From: Pseudoruegeria sp. HB172150
GTDB lineage: Bacteria; Pseudomonadota; Alphaproteobacteria; Rhodobacterales; Rhodobacteraceae
Length of the DNA: 64,000 nucleotides
Assembly: GCF_013184805.1 (NCBI RefSeq)
Contig: NZ_JAATNG010000005.1
Coordinates: 62,001-126,000, forward strand
Reading direction: 5' to 3'
The translations under genes and the position numbers were made by a program. The notes under the pieces are model-generated. The model was given only the letters and a program-made list of their open reading frames with translations, was not told where the DNA came from and did not search any database. This document shows positions 33,409-43,509 of the stretch, one piece after another; within the stretch, counting starts at the first letter, position 1; the number at the start of each line of letters is the position of its first letter.

Positions 33409-34965
33409 TCAGCCAGCTTCTCGCCTGATTTTCGGCCGGTCGGCAACGCGGCGCTGGTGCCCCTGCATCCAGTCCAATGTCGCCGCGAAAGGCATTGGTC
33501 GAGCGATCGAAAAGCCCTGCACATAGCCGCAGCCAAGCTGCGCCAAGAGTGCGTGCTCCCCGACCGTTTCCACACCTTCGGCAAGTGTTTCGATCCCCAA
33601 CCGCTCGGCCATTTCCAGGATGGCGGTCAAGAGAGCCTGCTGATCGCGGTCGCTATCAATCCGTGTCACGAAGGACCGGTCGATCTTGATCCGGCTGACG
33701 GAAAAGCGCCGGATATTCGCAATCGAGGCGTGGCCCGTGCCGAAATCGTCCAGATCGATTCCGCAGCCCAACTCCTGTAGTTGCGTCACGTTTCGGGTGA
33801 TGGTGTCGTTGTCCGAACGCGAGATCACCGTCTCGAGGATTTCCACGACCAGCCGATCCGGTGTTAGGTCGAAACGGTCGAGTTCCCACCGAACCCGGTC
33901 GCACAAGGTCGGATCCGCGAGTTCTTCATGGCTGAAATTGACCGCTACATTGGGGACACGAATATCCACTTTCTGCCAATCCTGCAGCGCCGTAAGGCTG
34001 TGAAACAGGATAACCTCTCCCAACCGCTGGCTAAGTCCGGACGCGGATATCGCCGGCAGGAATGCCCCCGGCAGGATCACGCCGCGATCCGGATGTTCCC
34101 AGCGCGCAAGCGCTTCCATACCGGAAATCTCTCCCGTATCGGTGCTGATCTGTGGCTGAAACCAGGGGCGGATATTTCCGGCCTCCAATGCTTCCGAGAC
34201 TTCCTCGGCCAGTCCGGCGCGTTTCACTCGCTTCCGGGGCTGCTGGGCGGAAAATGCTCGGATTGCACCGTTGCCGCTTGCCTGCGCCTCGCGCAATGCC
34301 GCCTCCGCAGCATCGAAGCAGCCTTGGGCGGACCGTTCGCTCGCGCGCCGCGGCAAGCAGAAACCGATTGAGGCTGACAAGAACAGCCGCATTCCGCCAA
34401 GAACGACCGGCGCACCAATGGCCTGCTGCGCTCGCGCTGCTAGTTGGATCATCGCCTCCAAATCAAGCCGCCGCACCGGGGCCAGGGCCACGGCAAGCAT
34501 AGCACCATCCATGCGGCAAGCGAGATCGCCTTCGCGCAGCGTCGATTCCAGCCGCTCAGCCATCACTGCCAGCACGTGGTCTCCGGCCTCGGGCCCGTAA
34601 GTGCCGCAGAAATTGTCGAAGTCGTCGATTTCAAGGATCAGCACACCGGTGCGTACGCCTTGCTTTGGTTCTTTCAGAAACGACTCTTCCAACGTCGCCA
34701 TCAGTGCAGGCTTTAGCGCCAGCCCTGTAACCGGATCTGCGTTCTTGCGTGGCCGCGGTGGTAGCGCCTGGACCGGTACGAACAGCCCGACCAACCCCAT
34801 CAGAGCCGGCACAAAAATGGCCATGAACATAAGCAGGCCTTCGCCGCCAAACCAATAGCCGCCCAGTGTCGCAGCAGGGACGAAGGCCAGGATCTGTGGC
34901 CCGAAGAAAGCAGTTTTCGCCGTGCTCGCCAGGAAATGCCCCACCTGCCTGAAAACTCTCCACAT
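33409..34965 (-). CDS. Membrane c-di-GMP phosphodiesterase with degenerate GGDEF and intact EAL domain
   Basis: The 518-residue protein has two N-terminal TM helices (about 21-42, 45-66), a GGDEF domain (about 75-240) and an EAL domain (about 250-505). The active loop of the first reads RMDGA (151-155), so no cyclase activity is expected. The EAL domain keeps EAL (284-286), an ILETVI glutamate, DDFGTG, KIDRSFV, EGVET and GFSIARP, consistent with active c-di-GMP hydrolysis. It stands alone between yidC and ttcA. Confidence 0.92.
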   Translation of the reverse strand: MWRVFRQVGHFLASTAKTAFFGPQILAFVPAATLGGYWFGGEGLLMFMAIFVPALMGLVGLFVPVQALPPRPRKNADPVTGLALKPALMATLEESFLKEPKQGVRTGVLILEIDDFDNFCGTYGPEAGDHVLAVMAERLESTLREGDLACRMDGAMLAVALAPVRRLDLEAMIQLAARAQQAIGAPVVLGGMRLFLSASIGFCLPRRASERSAQGCFDAAEAALREAQASGNGAIRAFSAQQPRKRVKRAGLAEEVSEALEAGNIRPWFQPQISTDTGEISGMEALARWEHPDRGVILPGAFLPAISASGLSQRLGEVILFHSLTALQDWQKVDIRVPNVAVNFSHEELADPTLCDRVRWELDRFDLTPDRLVVEILETVISRSDNDTITRNVTQLQELGCGIDLDDFGTGHASIANIRRFSVSRIKIDRSFVTRIDSDRDQQALLTAILEMAERLGIETLAEGVETVGEHALLAQLGCGYVQGFSIARPMPFAATLDWMQGHQRRVADRPKIRREAG

Positions 34966-35067
34966 AACGGCTGGCCCCTGCTCGGTACGGGGCAGACCGA
35001 TGCGCCCCGCATGCGAGCAGCAGCTTAGGAAACCGGTGTCTTTGCTAGGTTAACAGGAAATGGAAAA

Positions 35068-35916
35068 CTAGTTCGTATTTTCCCCAGTTCCCGCGGGAAG
35101 CACCAGCCCGAGAAAGTCGAACAGTTTCGGGTCCAGCAAATGCGAGGGCCGTGCATTCATCAGCGCCCGGAACATTTTTTGGCGCCGACCGGGATGGTTC
35201 TTTTCCCACTGATCCAACAGCGATTTCACCTGCATCCGTTGCAGTCCGTCCTGACTGCCGCAAAGGTCGCATGGGATGATCGGGTAGTTCATCGCCTTTG
35301 CGAACCGCGCACAATCGGCTTCGGCCACGTGGGCGAGAGGGCGGTAGACGAATAAGTCACCCTCTTCATTGACCAACTTCGGCGGCATCGTCGCAAGCCG
35401 CGAGCCATGGAACAGGTTCATGAAAAAGGTTTCGAGGATGTCGTCCCGGTGATGGCCAAGCACGACCGCCGAACAGCCCTCTTCACGTGCGATGCGGTAC
35501 AGATTTCCGCGCCTTAGCCGCGAGCACAATGCGCAGTAGGTCCGACCTTCAGGCACCTTGTCCATCACGATCGAATAGGTGTCTCGGTACTCTATCCGAT
35601 GCGGAACGCCAATCCCCTCAAGGAAGTTCGGAAGTATCGTTGCCGGAAAGCCCGGCTGCCCCTGGTTGAGATTGCAGGCAAGCAAGTCAACCGGCAGCAA
35701 TCCACGCCACTGCAACTCGTGCAAGACGGCAAGCAACGTATAACTGTCCTTGCCGCCCGACAGGCAGACTAGCCACCGCGCGCCTCGCTCCACCATCCCG
35801 TACTGCTCGATTGCTTCGCGGGTATCGCGCACGATCCGTTTGCGCAGCTTTTTGAACTCGGTACTCGATGGTGCGCCGTGAAACAGCGGATGAATTTCGT
35901 CGCTTTCGTCCAGCAT
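35068..35916 (-). CDS. ttcA: tRNA 2-thiocytidine(32) synthetase TtcA
   Basis: The product (282 residues from this start) has the PP-loop [12 protein letters not shown] for ATP, the [10 protein letters not shown] pair of cysteines and a third [11 protein letters not shown] site; together they hold the 4Fe-4S cluster used to thiolate C32 of tRNA. ATG 35916 ([12 protein letters not shown]) follows GGAG with good spacing. An earlier in-frame ATG at 36003 would overlap the divergent gene at 35993 and has no clear ribosome site, so I prefer the shorter form. Confidence 0.9.
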   Translation of the reverse strand: MLDESDEIHPLFHGAPSSTEFKKLRKRIVRDTREAIEQYGMVERGARWLVCLSGGKDSYTLLAVLHELQWRGLLPVDLLACNLNQGQPGFPATILPNFLEGIGVPHRIEYRDTYSIVMDKVPEGRTYCALCSRLRRGNLYRIAREEGCSAVVLGHHRDDILETFFMNLFHGSRLATMPPKLVNEEGDLFVYRPLAHVAEADCARFAKAMNYPIIPCDLCGSQDGLQRMQVKSLLDQWEKNHPGRRQKMFRALMNARPSHLLDPKLFDFLGLVLPAGTGENTN

Positions 35917-35992
35917 TCGCGATGCTCCGGGAGGGTCGGACTTGCCATAGCCCGGCTGCTTTGCAATCGTCAATGACACTAGGGGGCGTGGG

Positions 35993-37717
35993 ATGTCGGA
36001 CACCAGCGGGGAGTCGGAAGATTTAGAGCGGTCGGGTTGGTTCCCGAGGCGTCGCTCTTATTCCGCTTCGCTTGGCCTCCTGATCTTTAGTTTCGGTACC
36101 GCAGCGGGTTTCCTGTTGGCCTTTGCAGGTCTCGGTGTAGTCGAGGAATCCGTTGGCATCCTGCTGTTGGTTTTCCTGTGCATCCTCATGTTTATCGCGG
36201 CATTCGGACTGATGATCTACGTTTTCCGAAAGCCGCTGTTGAAACGAGTCTTCGGCTTTGCCGAAACCCAGCTCGAGCTGTTTGCAACGCCATTGTCCAA
36301 CGTCGCACGTGGAGCTGTCGACCGCGACTCGAAGAGGGCCGTCGATGCCGCGCAGGAACTCGTCCACCTGGCTCTCGCCCGTTACGCATGGCTGTCGACC
36401 CGCCGCTGGGTGATAGGCTCGCTTACCGCGTTAATCGCGGCAATGGCAGCGCTGGCCGGCACCGCGATGCTGTTTCGTCAGAACGAACTTCTCAAGGATC
36501 AGACGGCGACATTGATCGTCCAGAACGAAATGTTCCGCGAACAGACCGACACACTGACTGCGCAGTCGACCAAGATTGACACGCAGATTGCGCTCGCCGA
36601 CCTTTCTGTGCAGTTGGCCGAGGCTGCCAGAAACGCAGAGCTTGCCGCCTCGATCGTCGAGATCACCGGCGAATTGGCCCGAGAGGTCTCTGACGCCAGT
36701 GCGGTTTATCTGCAAGACTCCGTCGCGGCACCGGAGGACAATGTTGCCCTGCTCGATCCGGAGAAAGACATCGATCTTGGACTTGTCGTCCGCATTGTCT
36801 CCGCCAGCCAGGCCGCCAAGCCATATCGCTACCTTGACCTTGGTGTGCGCGAACAGGACGCCTCCGCGATGTTGTGGCAAGCGGCTGAACGTAGGTCTGA
36901 AGAGCTTCCGAGCTTCTGGTCGAACGTAAAGGACTGGCACGCCGTCTCCGCCAAGCCGGAACTGATCGACCGCCCCGCCAGTCCGGAGCGAGGCCAGTTG
37001 CTAATGTCTATGGTCGCAGCGGGTATCCACGACTTCGAACGCTTCAATGCGCTGCAGTTGGACCTGTCCTTCGCTTCCGCCCGCGGTGTGCGGCTCTTCC
37101 TGTGTTCCCTCCAGGTTGCTCAACTTCGTTTTGCGGACCTGTCCTATGCCACGATCCGGGAGACTGATTTTGGTGGCGCGTATCTGGAGAATACGCGATT
37201 TCGAAAGGCCGTGATCAGAGAAACAAGCTTCGCCCGCGTCTCGGAGGACGCGCTTTCCCCTTACTTCCTAGTGGATGGCGCCGCCTTTCCAACATCTCTC
37301 GCAGGTGCCGACTTCAGCGGCGCTTTCCTGCGAGCGATCGACTATCAGGGAGCTGAGTCCATGCTGGCGGTATTCGACCAAGGCGCACTGATCGACATAG
37401 ACTTCAAGGGTGCCGCGCTCAGTGGCTCCACTTTCCGCGGAGCTGTGCTAATTGGAACAAGTTTCGATGACGCGCAACTCTTCAAGACCGACTTCGACGG
37501 GGCCATTGTCGCCGGTGAAGATTTCCTCGAAATCGTCGCAACCGATGCCTATCCAGGCAGCTTCGACCCTGCCCACTACGCGATGGAGCCCGTGGACCTG
37601 GACTCTGCCATGCAAGTAGAAGCCTTCGGGTTACAGGTCGATCCGGCCGAAATAGAGGCTCACATCGAGGGGAAAGGGTTTTTTCGTCTCCAGCGCGTTG
37701 CGCCACTGGAAGACTAA
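35993..37717 (+). CDS. Membrane coiled-coil protein with pentapeptide repeats
   Basis: This 574-residue protein has TM helices at about 26-49, 55-78 and 139-161, then a coiled-coil segment (about 162-230) with repeated [11 protein letters not shown] / MFREQTDTL units. A middle domain of unknown fold (about 235-350) follows, and two stretches of pentapeptide-like repeats (about 355-413 and 436-512) rich in A-[DN]-F/L units such as GADFSGAFL and [11 protein letters not shown]. Pentapeptide repeats form a right-handed beta helix often used for protein or DNA-mimic contacts. Function is unknown. It diverges from ttcA. Confidence 0.85.
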   Translation: MSDTSGESEDLERSGWFPRRRSYSASLGLLIFSFGTAAGFLLAFAGLGVVEESVGILLLVFLCILMFIAAFGLMIYVFRKPLLKRVFGFAETQLELFATPLSNVARGAVDRDSKRAVDAAQELVHLALARYAWLSTRRWVIGSLTALIAAMAALAGTAMLFRQNELLKDQTATLIVQNEMFREQTDTLTAQSTKIDTQIALADLSVQLAEAARNAELAASIVEITGELAREVSDASAVYLQDSVAAPEDNVALLDPEKDIDLGLVVRIVSASQAAKPYRYLDLGVREQDASAMLWQAAERRSEELPSFWSNVKDWHAVSAKPELIDRPASPERGQLLMSMVAAGIHDFERFNALQLDLSFASARGVRLFLCSLQVAQLRFADLSYATIRETDFGGAYLENTRFRKAVIRETSFARVSEDALSPYFLVDGAAFPTSLAGADFSGAFLRAIDYQGAESMLAVFDQGALIDIDFKGAALSGSTFRGAVLIGTSFDDAQLFKTDFDGAIVAGEDFLEIVATDAYPGSFDPAHYAMEPVDLDSAMQVEAFGLQVDPAEIEAHIEGKGFFRLQRVAPLED

Positions 37718-38225
37718 CTTCGTCACGGCTTAATCCATCAGATTGAATCGAGCTGGATATCCCGCAGAGTCCCATACTGAAATTTTTTGCTGAAATGTCA
37801 TTCAACAGTTCAACCATGCCGATCTAATTTGGGTTGCGATTTAGCCGTGGCACGGTCGATCGATTTTCATGTTGCCAAGTTGCATCACACGGCTCGTGTT
37901 TTCGTTTGTACTGCTTTTCGCGCCGGGTTCTCGCGCAAGGTGTGGAGTGCTTTCAAGGAATTTTCCGAACATTCACGAGCTGGTCTAAACTTCGCGAAAT
38001 TGGTGTTTTGCCTCGGCTGAAGAACAATTTTGCCTCTGGGATCGACCTTCCTTTCGCATTGATCTACGATCCAACGAGACGGCCAAGTGCCGCTCGCATC
38101 GCCGTTTTCCGCGACAGTCACTGTTCATCGCCTCGAGATGCGGCATAACGTGAGCGTCGGGAGGAGACTCCGGCATAATGCCAAACAGGAGAAAGTCGTG
38201 ACCGGTTGGTCATGGCAATTATCGC
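37718..38225. other. Intergenic region before the ABC exporter pair
   Basis: About 500 bases without a supportable gene; it is more AT-rich than its flanks, especially at 37780-38050. TGACC (38200s) and GGTCA form a small inverted repeat a few bases before the exporter start, which could be an operator. No tRNA or known RNA pattern is visible. Confidence 0.4.
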
Positions 38226-40070
38226 ATGACGACACAGACCGAGCTATCCGACCGCATGTTTCGCCGCACGGGGGGTGTGGATCGCCAGCAGGGGCTTGGG
38301 GCAATAACACGGATCACGAAGATGGCGTTCCGCTATCCTGGGCGTGCGATCCTGGCGATGGTGGCGACCATCGCGGCCGTCGCGATGCAGCTGTCGATCC
38401 CGGTGCTTCTTGGACGTGCAGTTGATCTGACACAGGCGATTGCTGCCGAGGCAGCCGATCCCGGCCCCCTGATCACAGTAGCGCTGACGCTCCTCGGCGT
38501 GAGCGTACTGCGAGGGCTCTTCACCCTGGCGCAGAACTATTCGGCGGAATCTGTTGGTCATGCCCTGGCCCGAGATCTGCGAGGCGCGATTTACGACAAG
38601 ATCCAGAGGCTGCCATTCTCCTTTCACGACAGAACCCATTCGGGCGATCTGATTACGGTTGGTATGCTCGATCTGGAAGGCGTCCGGATGTACTTCTCGA
38701 CAGCGCTGGTGCGGACAGTGCTGCTGGCGCTGCTAATCGGATTCGGCGCTTGGCAGTTGATCTCTACAGACCCCTTGATGGGAGTGCTGGCGCTGTCCTT
38801 CGTGCCTTTCGCGGCTTGGCGCAGTTCCGTCATGCAACTGACTCTCCGCCGTACCTGGCTTGTCCTGCAGGAGAAGCTGGGCGTCCTTAGCCAGGTGATG
38901 GAAGAGAACCTGGCCGGTATCCGGGTGGTTAGGGCTTTTGCTGCGGCAAACCATGAAATGGACAAGTTCGATCGCGCCTCGAAGATGGCACTGGATCTGA
39001 GCCATGAGCGAGTCGATGTGCGCGTAAAAAGCACGTCCGCGATGACGCTGGCCTTCTTCACCGCAATGGGGCTGGTCCTGCTTGTCGGCGGGCGTCGCGT
39101 GGCCGCCGGCGAAATCACAGTCGGCACGCTGGCGGAGTTCCTGACCTTTATGACGATCCTGCAAATGCCGGTTCGGCAATTGGGGCTCATGGTCAATGCC
39201 TATGCCCGCGCCTCGACCTGTGGAGCGCGGCTCTTCCTTTTGCTCGACATGCCGGTAGAGATTGACGACGCGCCTGATGCCAAGCCGCTGGAGATCACAG
39301 AAGGAACATTGAAGCTGGAGAATGTTGGCTTCGCATATCCCGGTACCGGGGAACAAAAGGCGGTGGCAGGCATCGGTTTCGAGGCGCGCAGGGGGGAAAC
39401 CATTGGCATTGTCGGCCCACCAGGGTCCGGTAAAACGACACTGATGCATTTGATCCCGCGCTATTATGATGCGAGCGATGGTGCAATCAGTATCGACGGG
39501 CAGGATATACGTGAGGTGACGCTGTCCTCGGTCCGGCAGGCTGTTGCCGTGGTACAGCAGGACAGTTTCCTGTTCACGACATCGATCGAGAACAACATTG
39601 CCTATGCACATCCGCGCACGGATGCCCGGCGCATCCGTGGCGTTTCCGAGTCGGCCCAACTGCACGACTATGTTCTTGGTCTGCCGCGGCAATATTCCAC
39701 CATTGTGGGCGAACGCGGCGTGTCGCTTTCCGGGGGGCAGCGGCAGCGTTTGTCCATTGCGCGAACGTTGATGATGGAGCCGGCTGTGCTGATTTTCGAC
39801 GATTCCACCGCGGCGATTGACGCGGGTACAGAGAGCCGGATCCGCGCGGCGCTTCGGAAGTACGCCTCTTCGCGCGTGACGCTGATCGTGGCGCACCGGC
39901 TGGCGAGCCTGATGCATGCGGATCGGATCGTTTTTCTTGAGAACGGTCGGATCGTCGAACAGGGAAACCACGAGGAACTGCTGGCGCTCGGTGGGCGATA
40001 CAAAGCTCTGCACGATCTGCAAATGCGACCTGATGGTGACGTGCTGGACGAAATGGAGGATGCAAGATGA
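38226..40070 (+). CDS. ABC exporter half-transporter, subunit 1 (degenerate ATP site)
   Basis: The 614-residue protein is a type IV ABC exporter half: six TM helices (about 30-320) and a nucleotide-binding domain. Walker A is GPPGSGKTT (397-405), signature LSGGQRQRLS, and H-loop IVAHRLASL. The Walker B reads VLIFDD, with Asp526 where the catalytic Glu should be. It therefore probably supplies the non-hydrolysing site of a heterodimer with the next gene, as in TM287/288. Lipid- or drug-type export is likely; substrate unknown. Its stop overlaps subunit 2. Confidence 0.9.
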   Translation: MTTQTELSDRMFRRTGGVDRQQGLGAITRITKMAFRYPGRAILAMVATIAAVAMQLSIPVLLGRAVDLTQAIAAEAADPGPLITVALTLLGVSVLRGLFTLAQNYSAESVGHALARDLRGAIYDKIQRLPFSFHDRTHSGDLITVGMLDLEGVRMYFSTALVRTVLLALLIGFGAWQLISTDPLMGVLALSFVPFAAWRSSVMQLTLRRTWLVLQEKLGVLSQVMEENLAGIRVVRAFAAANHEMDKFDRASKMALDLSHERVDVRVKSTSAMTLAFFTAMGLVLLVGGRRVAAGEITVGTLAEFLTFMTILQMPVRQLGLMVNAYARASTCGARLFLLLDMPVEIDDAPDAKPLEITEGTLKLENVGFAYPGTGEQKAVAGIGFEARRGETIGIVGPPGSGKTTLMHLIPRYYDASDGAISIDGQDIREVTLSSVRQAVAVVQQDSFLFTTSIENNIAYAHPRTDARRIRGVSESAQLHDYVLGLPRQYSTIVGERGVSLSGGQRQRLSIARTLMMEPAVLIFDDSTAAIDAGTESRIRAALRKYASSRVTLIVAHRLASLMHADRIVFLENGRIVEQGNHEELLALGGRYKALHDLQMRPDGDVLDEMEDAR

Positions 40071-41959
40071 GTCCGACACGAGCAGGCGAACCGCGTGATC
40101 CGCACGACGACGGCCGCCCGAGACTGCGCGCTGTCGTCGGGTCGGACCGTATCGAGGAAGAAATCTTCGGCCGCGCCTTCGACGGCAAGGTCGTGCGGCG
40201 GATATGGGCGTTCGTGGAGCCGTACCGGCGGCAAGTGATGATCGCGGTTGCCGCAGTGATAACCTTCACGCTGGCCCAACTCACAATCCCACTACTGATC
40301 CGCTATGCCATCGACCATGGCATGGCACCGGACGCGGATCCGCGAATCTTGTCGGGTATCGTGGCGATTTTCGCGGTGGTGATAGCAGTCAACTATGTTG
40401 CGTCCCGGGTGCAAGAAGGCGTCACCGGGCGCATGGCGGAGAACGTGTTGTTCGACATCCGTCGCAAGATGTTCGCACATCTGCAGCGAGTTTCGTTGTC
40501 CTTCATGGACAAAACCGAAGTCGGACGGTTGATGTCGCGGCTTCAGGGTGACGTGAACTCGATGCAGGAATTCCTGGAAACGTCGGTTCTCTCAGTCGGC
40601 GATGTCATGCTGCTGGTAGGTATCGTCGGCGTAATGCTGTGGCTCGACTGGCAGCTTGCGCTGTTGGTGTTGGCCGTTATGCCGATCCTTTTCGGCGTTC
40701 GTGTGCTGTGGATCGCCAAAGCCCGCGCCGCCTTTATGGCAGCGCATGAGGCGAATTCGATTACCAACGGGGCGCTGGCAGAGGCGATCCACGGGGTACG
40801 TGCTGTGCAGGCAATGGACCGTGCAGCGCTAAATGCCGAACTTTACGGCGAACTTGTCGACCGGAACTACGAGGCGCATCTACGCGCTTCGCGACTGGCG
40901 CAGATCATGGTGCCGATCGTGGACAGCCTGACGGGTATCGCGATGGCGGTTGTCGTTGTCGCTGGCGGGCAAATGGTGGTTTCCGGCCGCATCGACGTGG
41001 GTGTGATGGTCGCGTTCCTTTTCTACATCCAACGTTTCTTTGACCCGATCCGGTCGTTGACAATGCAGTATTCTGTGATGCAGCGTGCCATGGCTTCGGG
41101 TCATCGGCTGACCGAGGTGCTGGACGTCGAGGTGAGTGTCGAGGACGCGCCAGATGCCGTGCCGCTAGGGCCGGATGATGACGGCTCGGTCGAATTCAGG
41201 GATGTCACCTTCGGCTATAACCCGAAACACCCTGTTCTGAAGGACGTTTCGTTCAAGGTGAACTCCGGCGAGACCGTGGCTCTGGTCGGGCCGACCGGTT
41301 CCGGCAAATCCAGCTCGATGGCGCTTGTCCACCGGTTCTACGATGTGCAGGACGGTGCGGTACTTGTCGGCGGCAAGGACGTGCGCACCGTGACGCAGGA
41401 AAGCCTTGGCCGCCACATCGCCATGGTGCTGCAAGAACCATACCTGTTTACCGGAACGGTGATGGAGAACATCCGCTATTCCTCTCATTGGGCCTCGGAC
41501 GAGGAAGTGGTTGAGGCAGCAAAAGCCGTTGGTGCGCACAGTTTCATTGAGGTGCTGCCTCAGGGCTACGAGACGATGCTGGAAGAGCGCGGCGGCAACC
41601 TGAGCCTTGGCCAGCGGCAGCTTCTGAGCTTCGCTCGGGCACTTGTGGCGGATGCAAAGATCCTGGTGCTGGACGAAGCCACGGCGAACATCGACAGCTA
41701 TACCGAAATGCTGATCCAGAAGGCGCTGCGGCGGTTGCTGGAGGGGAGGACCGGTTTGGTCATCGCGCACCGCCTGGCAACCATCCGAAATGCGGATCGT
41801 ATCGTTGTGTTGCAGCAGGGGCGGCTGATCGAGGAAGGCAACCACGATGCGCTAATCGCAAAGAACGGCCTCTATTCGAAACTTTACAACCTCAACTACG
41901 CCAGCTTCGACGATATTCCGGAGGAATTGACAGAAGCGGACCGGGAAGTGGCGACCTGA
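40067..41959 (+). CDS. ABC exporter half-transporter, subunit 2 (catalytic site intact)
   Basis: The 630-residue partner has six TM helices (about 65-350), Walker A GPTGSGKSS (408-416), Walker B ILVLDEATANID with Glu537, and H-loop IAHRLATI. Its signature is LSLGQ instead of LSGGQ. In a heterodimer this altered signature would face the degenerate site of subunit 1, while the intact Walker B here faces the normal LSGGQ there. Start overlaps subunit 1 by four bases, supporting a fixed partnership. Confidence 0.9.
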   Translation: MSPTRAGEPRDPHDDGRPRLRAVVGSDRIEEEIFGRAFDGKVVRRIWAFVEPYRRQVMIAVAAVITFTLAQLTIPLLIRYAIDHGMAPDADPRILSGIVAIFAVVIAVNYVASRVQEGVTGRMAENVLFDIRRKMFAHLQRVSLSFMDKTEVGRLMSRLQGDVNSMQEFLETSVLSVGDVMLLVGIVGVMLWLDWQLALLVLAVMPILFGVRVLWIAKARAAFMAAHEANSITNGALAEAIHGVRAVQAMDRAALNAELYGELVDRNYEAHLRASRLAQIMVPIVDSLTGIAMAVVVVAGGQMVVSGRIDVGVMVAFLFYIQRFFDPIRSLTMQYSVMQRAMASGHRLTEVLDVEVSVEDAPDAVPLGPDDDGSVEFRDVTFGYNPKHPVLKDVSFKVNSGETVALVGPTGSGKSSSMALVHRFYDVQDGAVLVGGKDVRTVTQESLGRHIAMVLQEPYLFTGTVMENIRYSSHWASDEEVVEAAKAVGAHSFIEVLPQGYETMLEERGGNLSLGQRQLLSFARALVADAKILVLDEATANIDSYTEMLIQKALRRLLEGRTGLVIAHRLATIRNADRIVVLQQGRLIEEGNHDALIAKNGLYSKLYNLNYASFDDIPEELTEADREVAT

Positions 41960-42301
41960 CAGGTGCAGAGGCGATACCGTGGTACTCGGTTCGGTCTTTC
42001 GGCTGACATCAAATACAGGTCGCTGTTTGCGCGGACGTCCCTTTGTGATTCGCAATTCGGCGACCAGCTGCTGTAGCATCGGATCGACCAATCCCTGTGC
42101 ATTCGGGGCAGGCAAAGGGACATAAAACGGTCATCTTTGCGTCGCCCCACATACTATCGTGACAACACCCGAGACGCCCGTAGCGGGGGGCTGCTTTCAT
42201 GTGGAATTGAAAGCGATGGCCGGGGACGACCCCGGAATTTGCCTCAAGCAACCATCTAGATGAACGGGGACGACCCCACGACTCGAGAGGAGCATGAGGA
42301 C
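41960..42301. other. Region between ABC exporter and oxygenase genes
   Basis: About 340 bases with no gene evident. The last 80 bases contain two identical GGGGACGACCCC hairpins. An ATG in frame with the oxygenase lies at 42260 inside this region but lacks a ribosome site. Confidence 0.4.
42220..42277 (+). repeat. Twin GGGGACGACCCC hairpins before the oxygenase gene
   Basis: CCGGGG-ACGA-CCCCGG (42220-42235) is a 6-bp stem with an ACGA loop. The identical 12-mer GGGGACGACCCC recurs at 42266-42277, 44 bases on. If the gene starts at 42302 both lie in its leader or promoter. Tandem identical hairpins suggest a binding or RNA-level control site; this is inferred. Confidence 0.5.
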
Positions 42302-43411
42302 GTGTCCCGTGATCTGAAAGAGAAGACCGAGGCGCCCCGCGAAATTGCCGAAGACCAGAAAGCGTTGAGCATCGACGGCGCGGCGTTGCCGGTGATCGAC
42401 CTCGGTCAGTTGGCGGAGGGAACCGAGGAAGGCCGCACGAAGGTTGCCGCTGCTCTGGGCAAGGCTGCGCGTGAGTCCGGGTTTTTCTACATCATCAACC
42501 ATGGCGTCCCGCAGGAGCAGATCGACGGCATGTTCGCCGCGTCGAAGCAATTCCATGAGATGCCGCGCAGCTTCAAGATGAAGTGGTGGTCCGGTTTCAC
42601 TACGCATCACCGTGGCTATGTACCGTTCGAAGAAAACGGCCACGATTTCCCTAAGACCATCAACTTCAACGAAGCGTGGGACATGTCCTACGAAGCGCCG
42701 GCCGATCATCCGGATTATCTGGCGGGCTGGCGGATGACGGGGCCGAATGTCTGGCCCGACATTCCGGGTTGGAAGGACACCGTATCGGCCTATTACGATT
42801 CAGTTTTTGCGCTGGGTGTTCAGTTGCTTGAGACGCTGGCGCTGGAACTGGACGTCGATGCCGACGAACTGAAGCGTCAAATCACCTATCCCTGCTCGCA
42901 ATTGCGGCTGCTGCGCTACGTGCCGAACGAAATGCCGGCGACCAAGGAGTTGATGGGCATCGGTGCGCATTCGGATTTTGAGTGCTTCACCATCCTCGCC
43001 ACAGGCGGGCCGGGTCTGCAGGTAATGAATGCCGAGGATGTCTGGATCGAGGCGCCACCGATCCCAGGCGCTTTCGTCGTGAACATTGGCGACATCTTCG
43101 AGACCTGGTCTGGCGGCCAGTTCAAGTCGACCCAGCATCGGGTGACCAATTCCGGCAAGGAACGCTATTCGATGCCGCTGTTCTTTGGGCTGGACTATCA
43201 CGCCGTAGTGGAACCGCTGGAACAGTTTCGCACCCCCGAGACGCTGGCAAAGTACCCGCCGATGCGTGCGGGCGAGCACCTGATGCGGATGACCGCCAAG
43301 GGCTTCAGATATATCGCCGATGCGCGGGAGAAGGGCGTCTTCACGCCGGACTACGAGATCCCCGACGAGAACCCTTTCAAACGCGAGGCTAAGCAACCTG
43401 CCAAGGGATGA
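42302..43411 (+). CDS. Isopenicillin-N-synthase-family 2-oxoglutarate/Fe(II) oxygenase
   Basis: The product (369 residues from this start) has the DIOX_N region with GFFYIINHGVP and the Fe(II)/2OG core: His223 and Asp225 in GAHSDFECFTIL, His279 in STQHRV, and Arg288/Ser290 in RYS for the cosubstrate carboxylate. The family oxidises varied small molecules; the substrate here is unknown. GTG 42302 is chosen because AGGAG lies nine bases upstream; ATG 42260, 14 codons earlier, has no ribosome site. It may belong with the ABC transport operon that begins 98 bases downstream. Confidence 0.85.
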   Translation: MSRDLKEKTEAPREIAEDQKALSIDGAALPVIDLGQLAEGTEEGRTKVAAALGKAARESGFFYIINHGVPQEQIDGMFAASKQFHEMPRSFKMKWWSGFTTHHRGYVPFEENGHDFPKTINFNEAWDMSYEAPADHPDYLAGWRMTGPNVWPDIPGWKDTVSAYYDSVFALGVQLLETLALELDVDADELKRQITYPCSQLRLLRYVPNEMPATKELMGIGAHSDFECFTILATGGPGLQVMNAEDVWIEAPPIPGAFVVNIGDIFETWSGGQFKSTQHRVTNSGKERYSMPLFFGLDYHAVVEPLEQFRTPETLAKYPPMRAGEHLMRMTAKGFRYIADAREKGVFTPDYEIPDENPFKREAKQPAKG

Positions 43412-43509
43412 TAGGGTTCATTCGATAACAGTTTCCGGGTCCGCGCTGGGTTTTGCGGGCCATTCGGCAAGACAGGGCGATCAGCCCGAAAACCAACAGG
43501 GAAAAGAAG

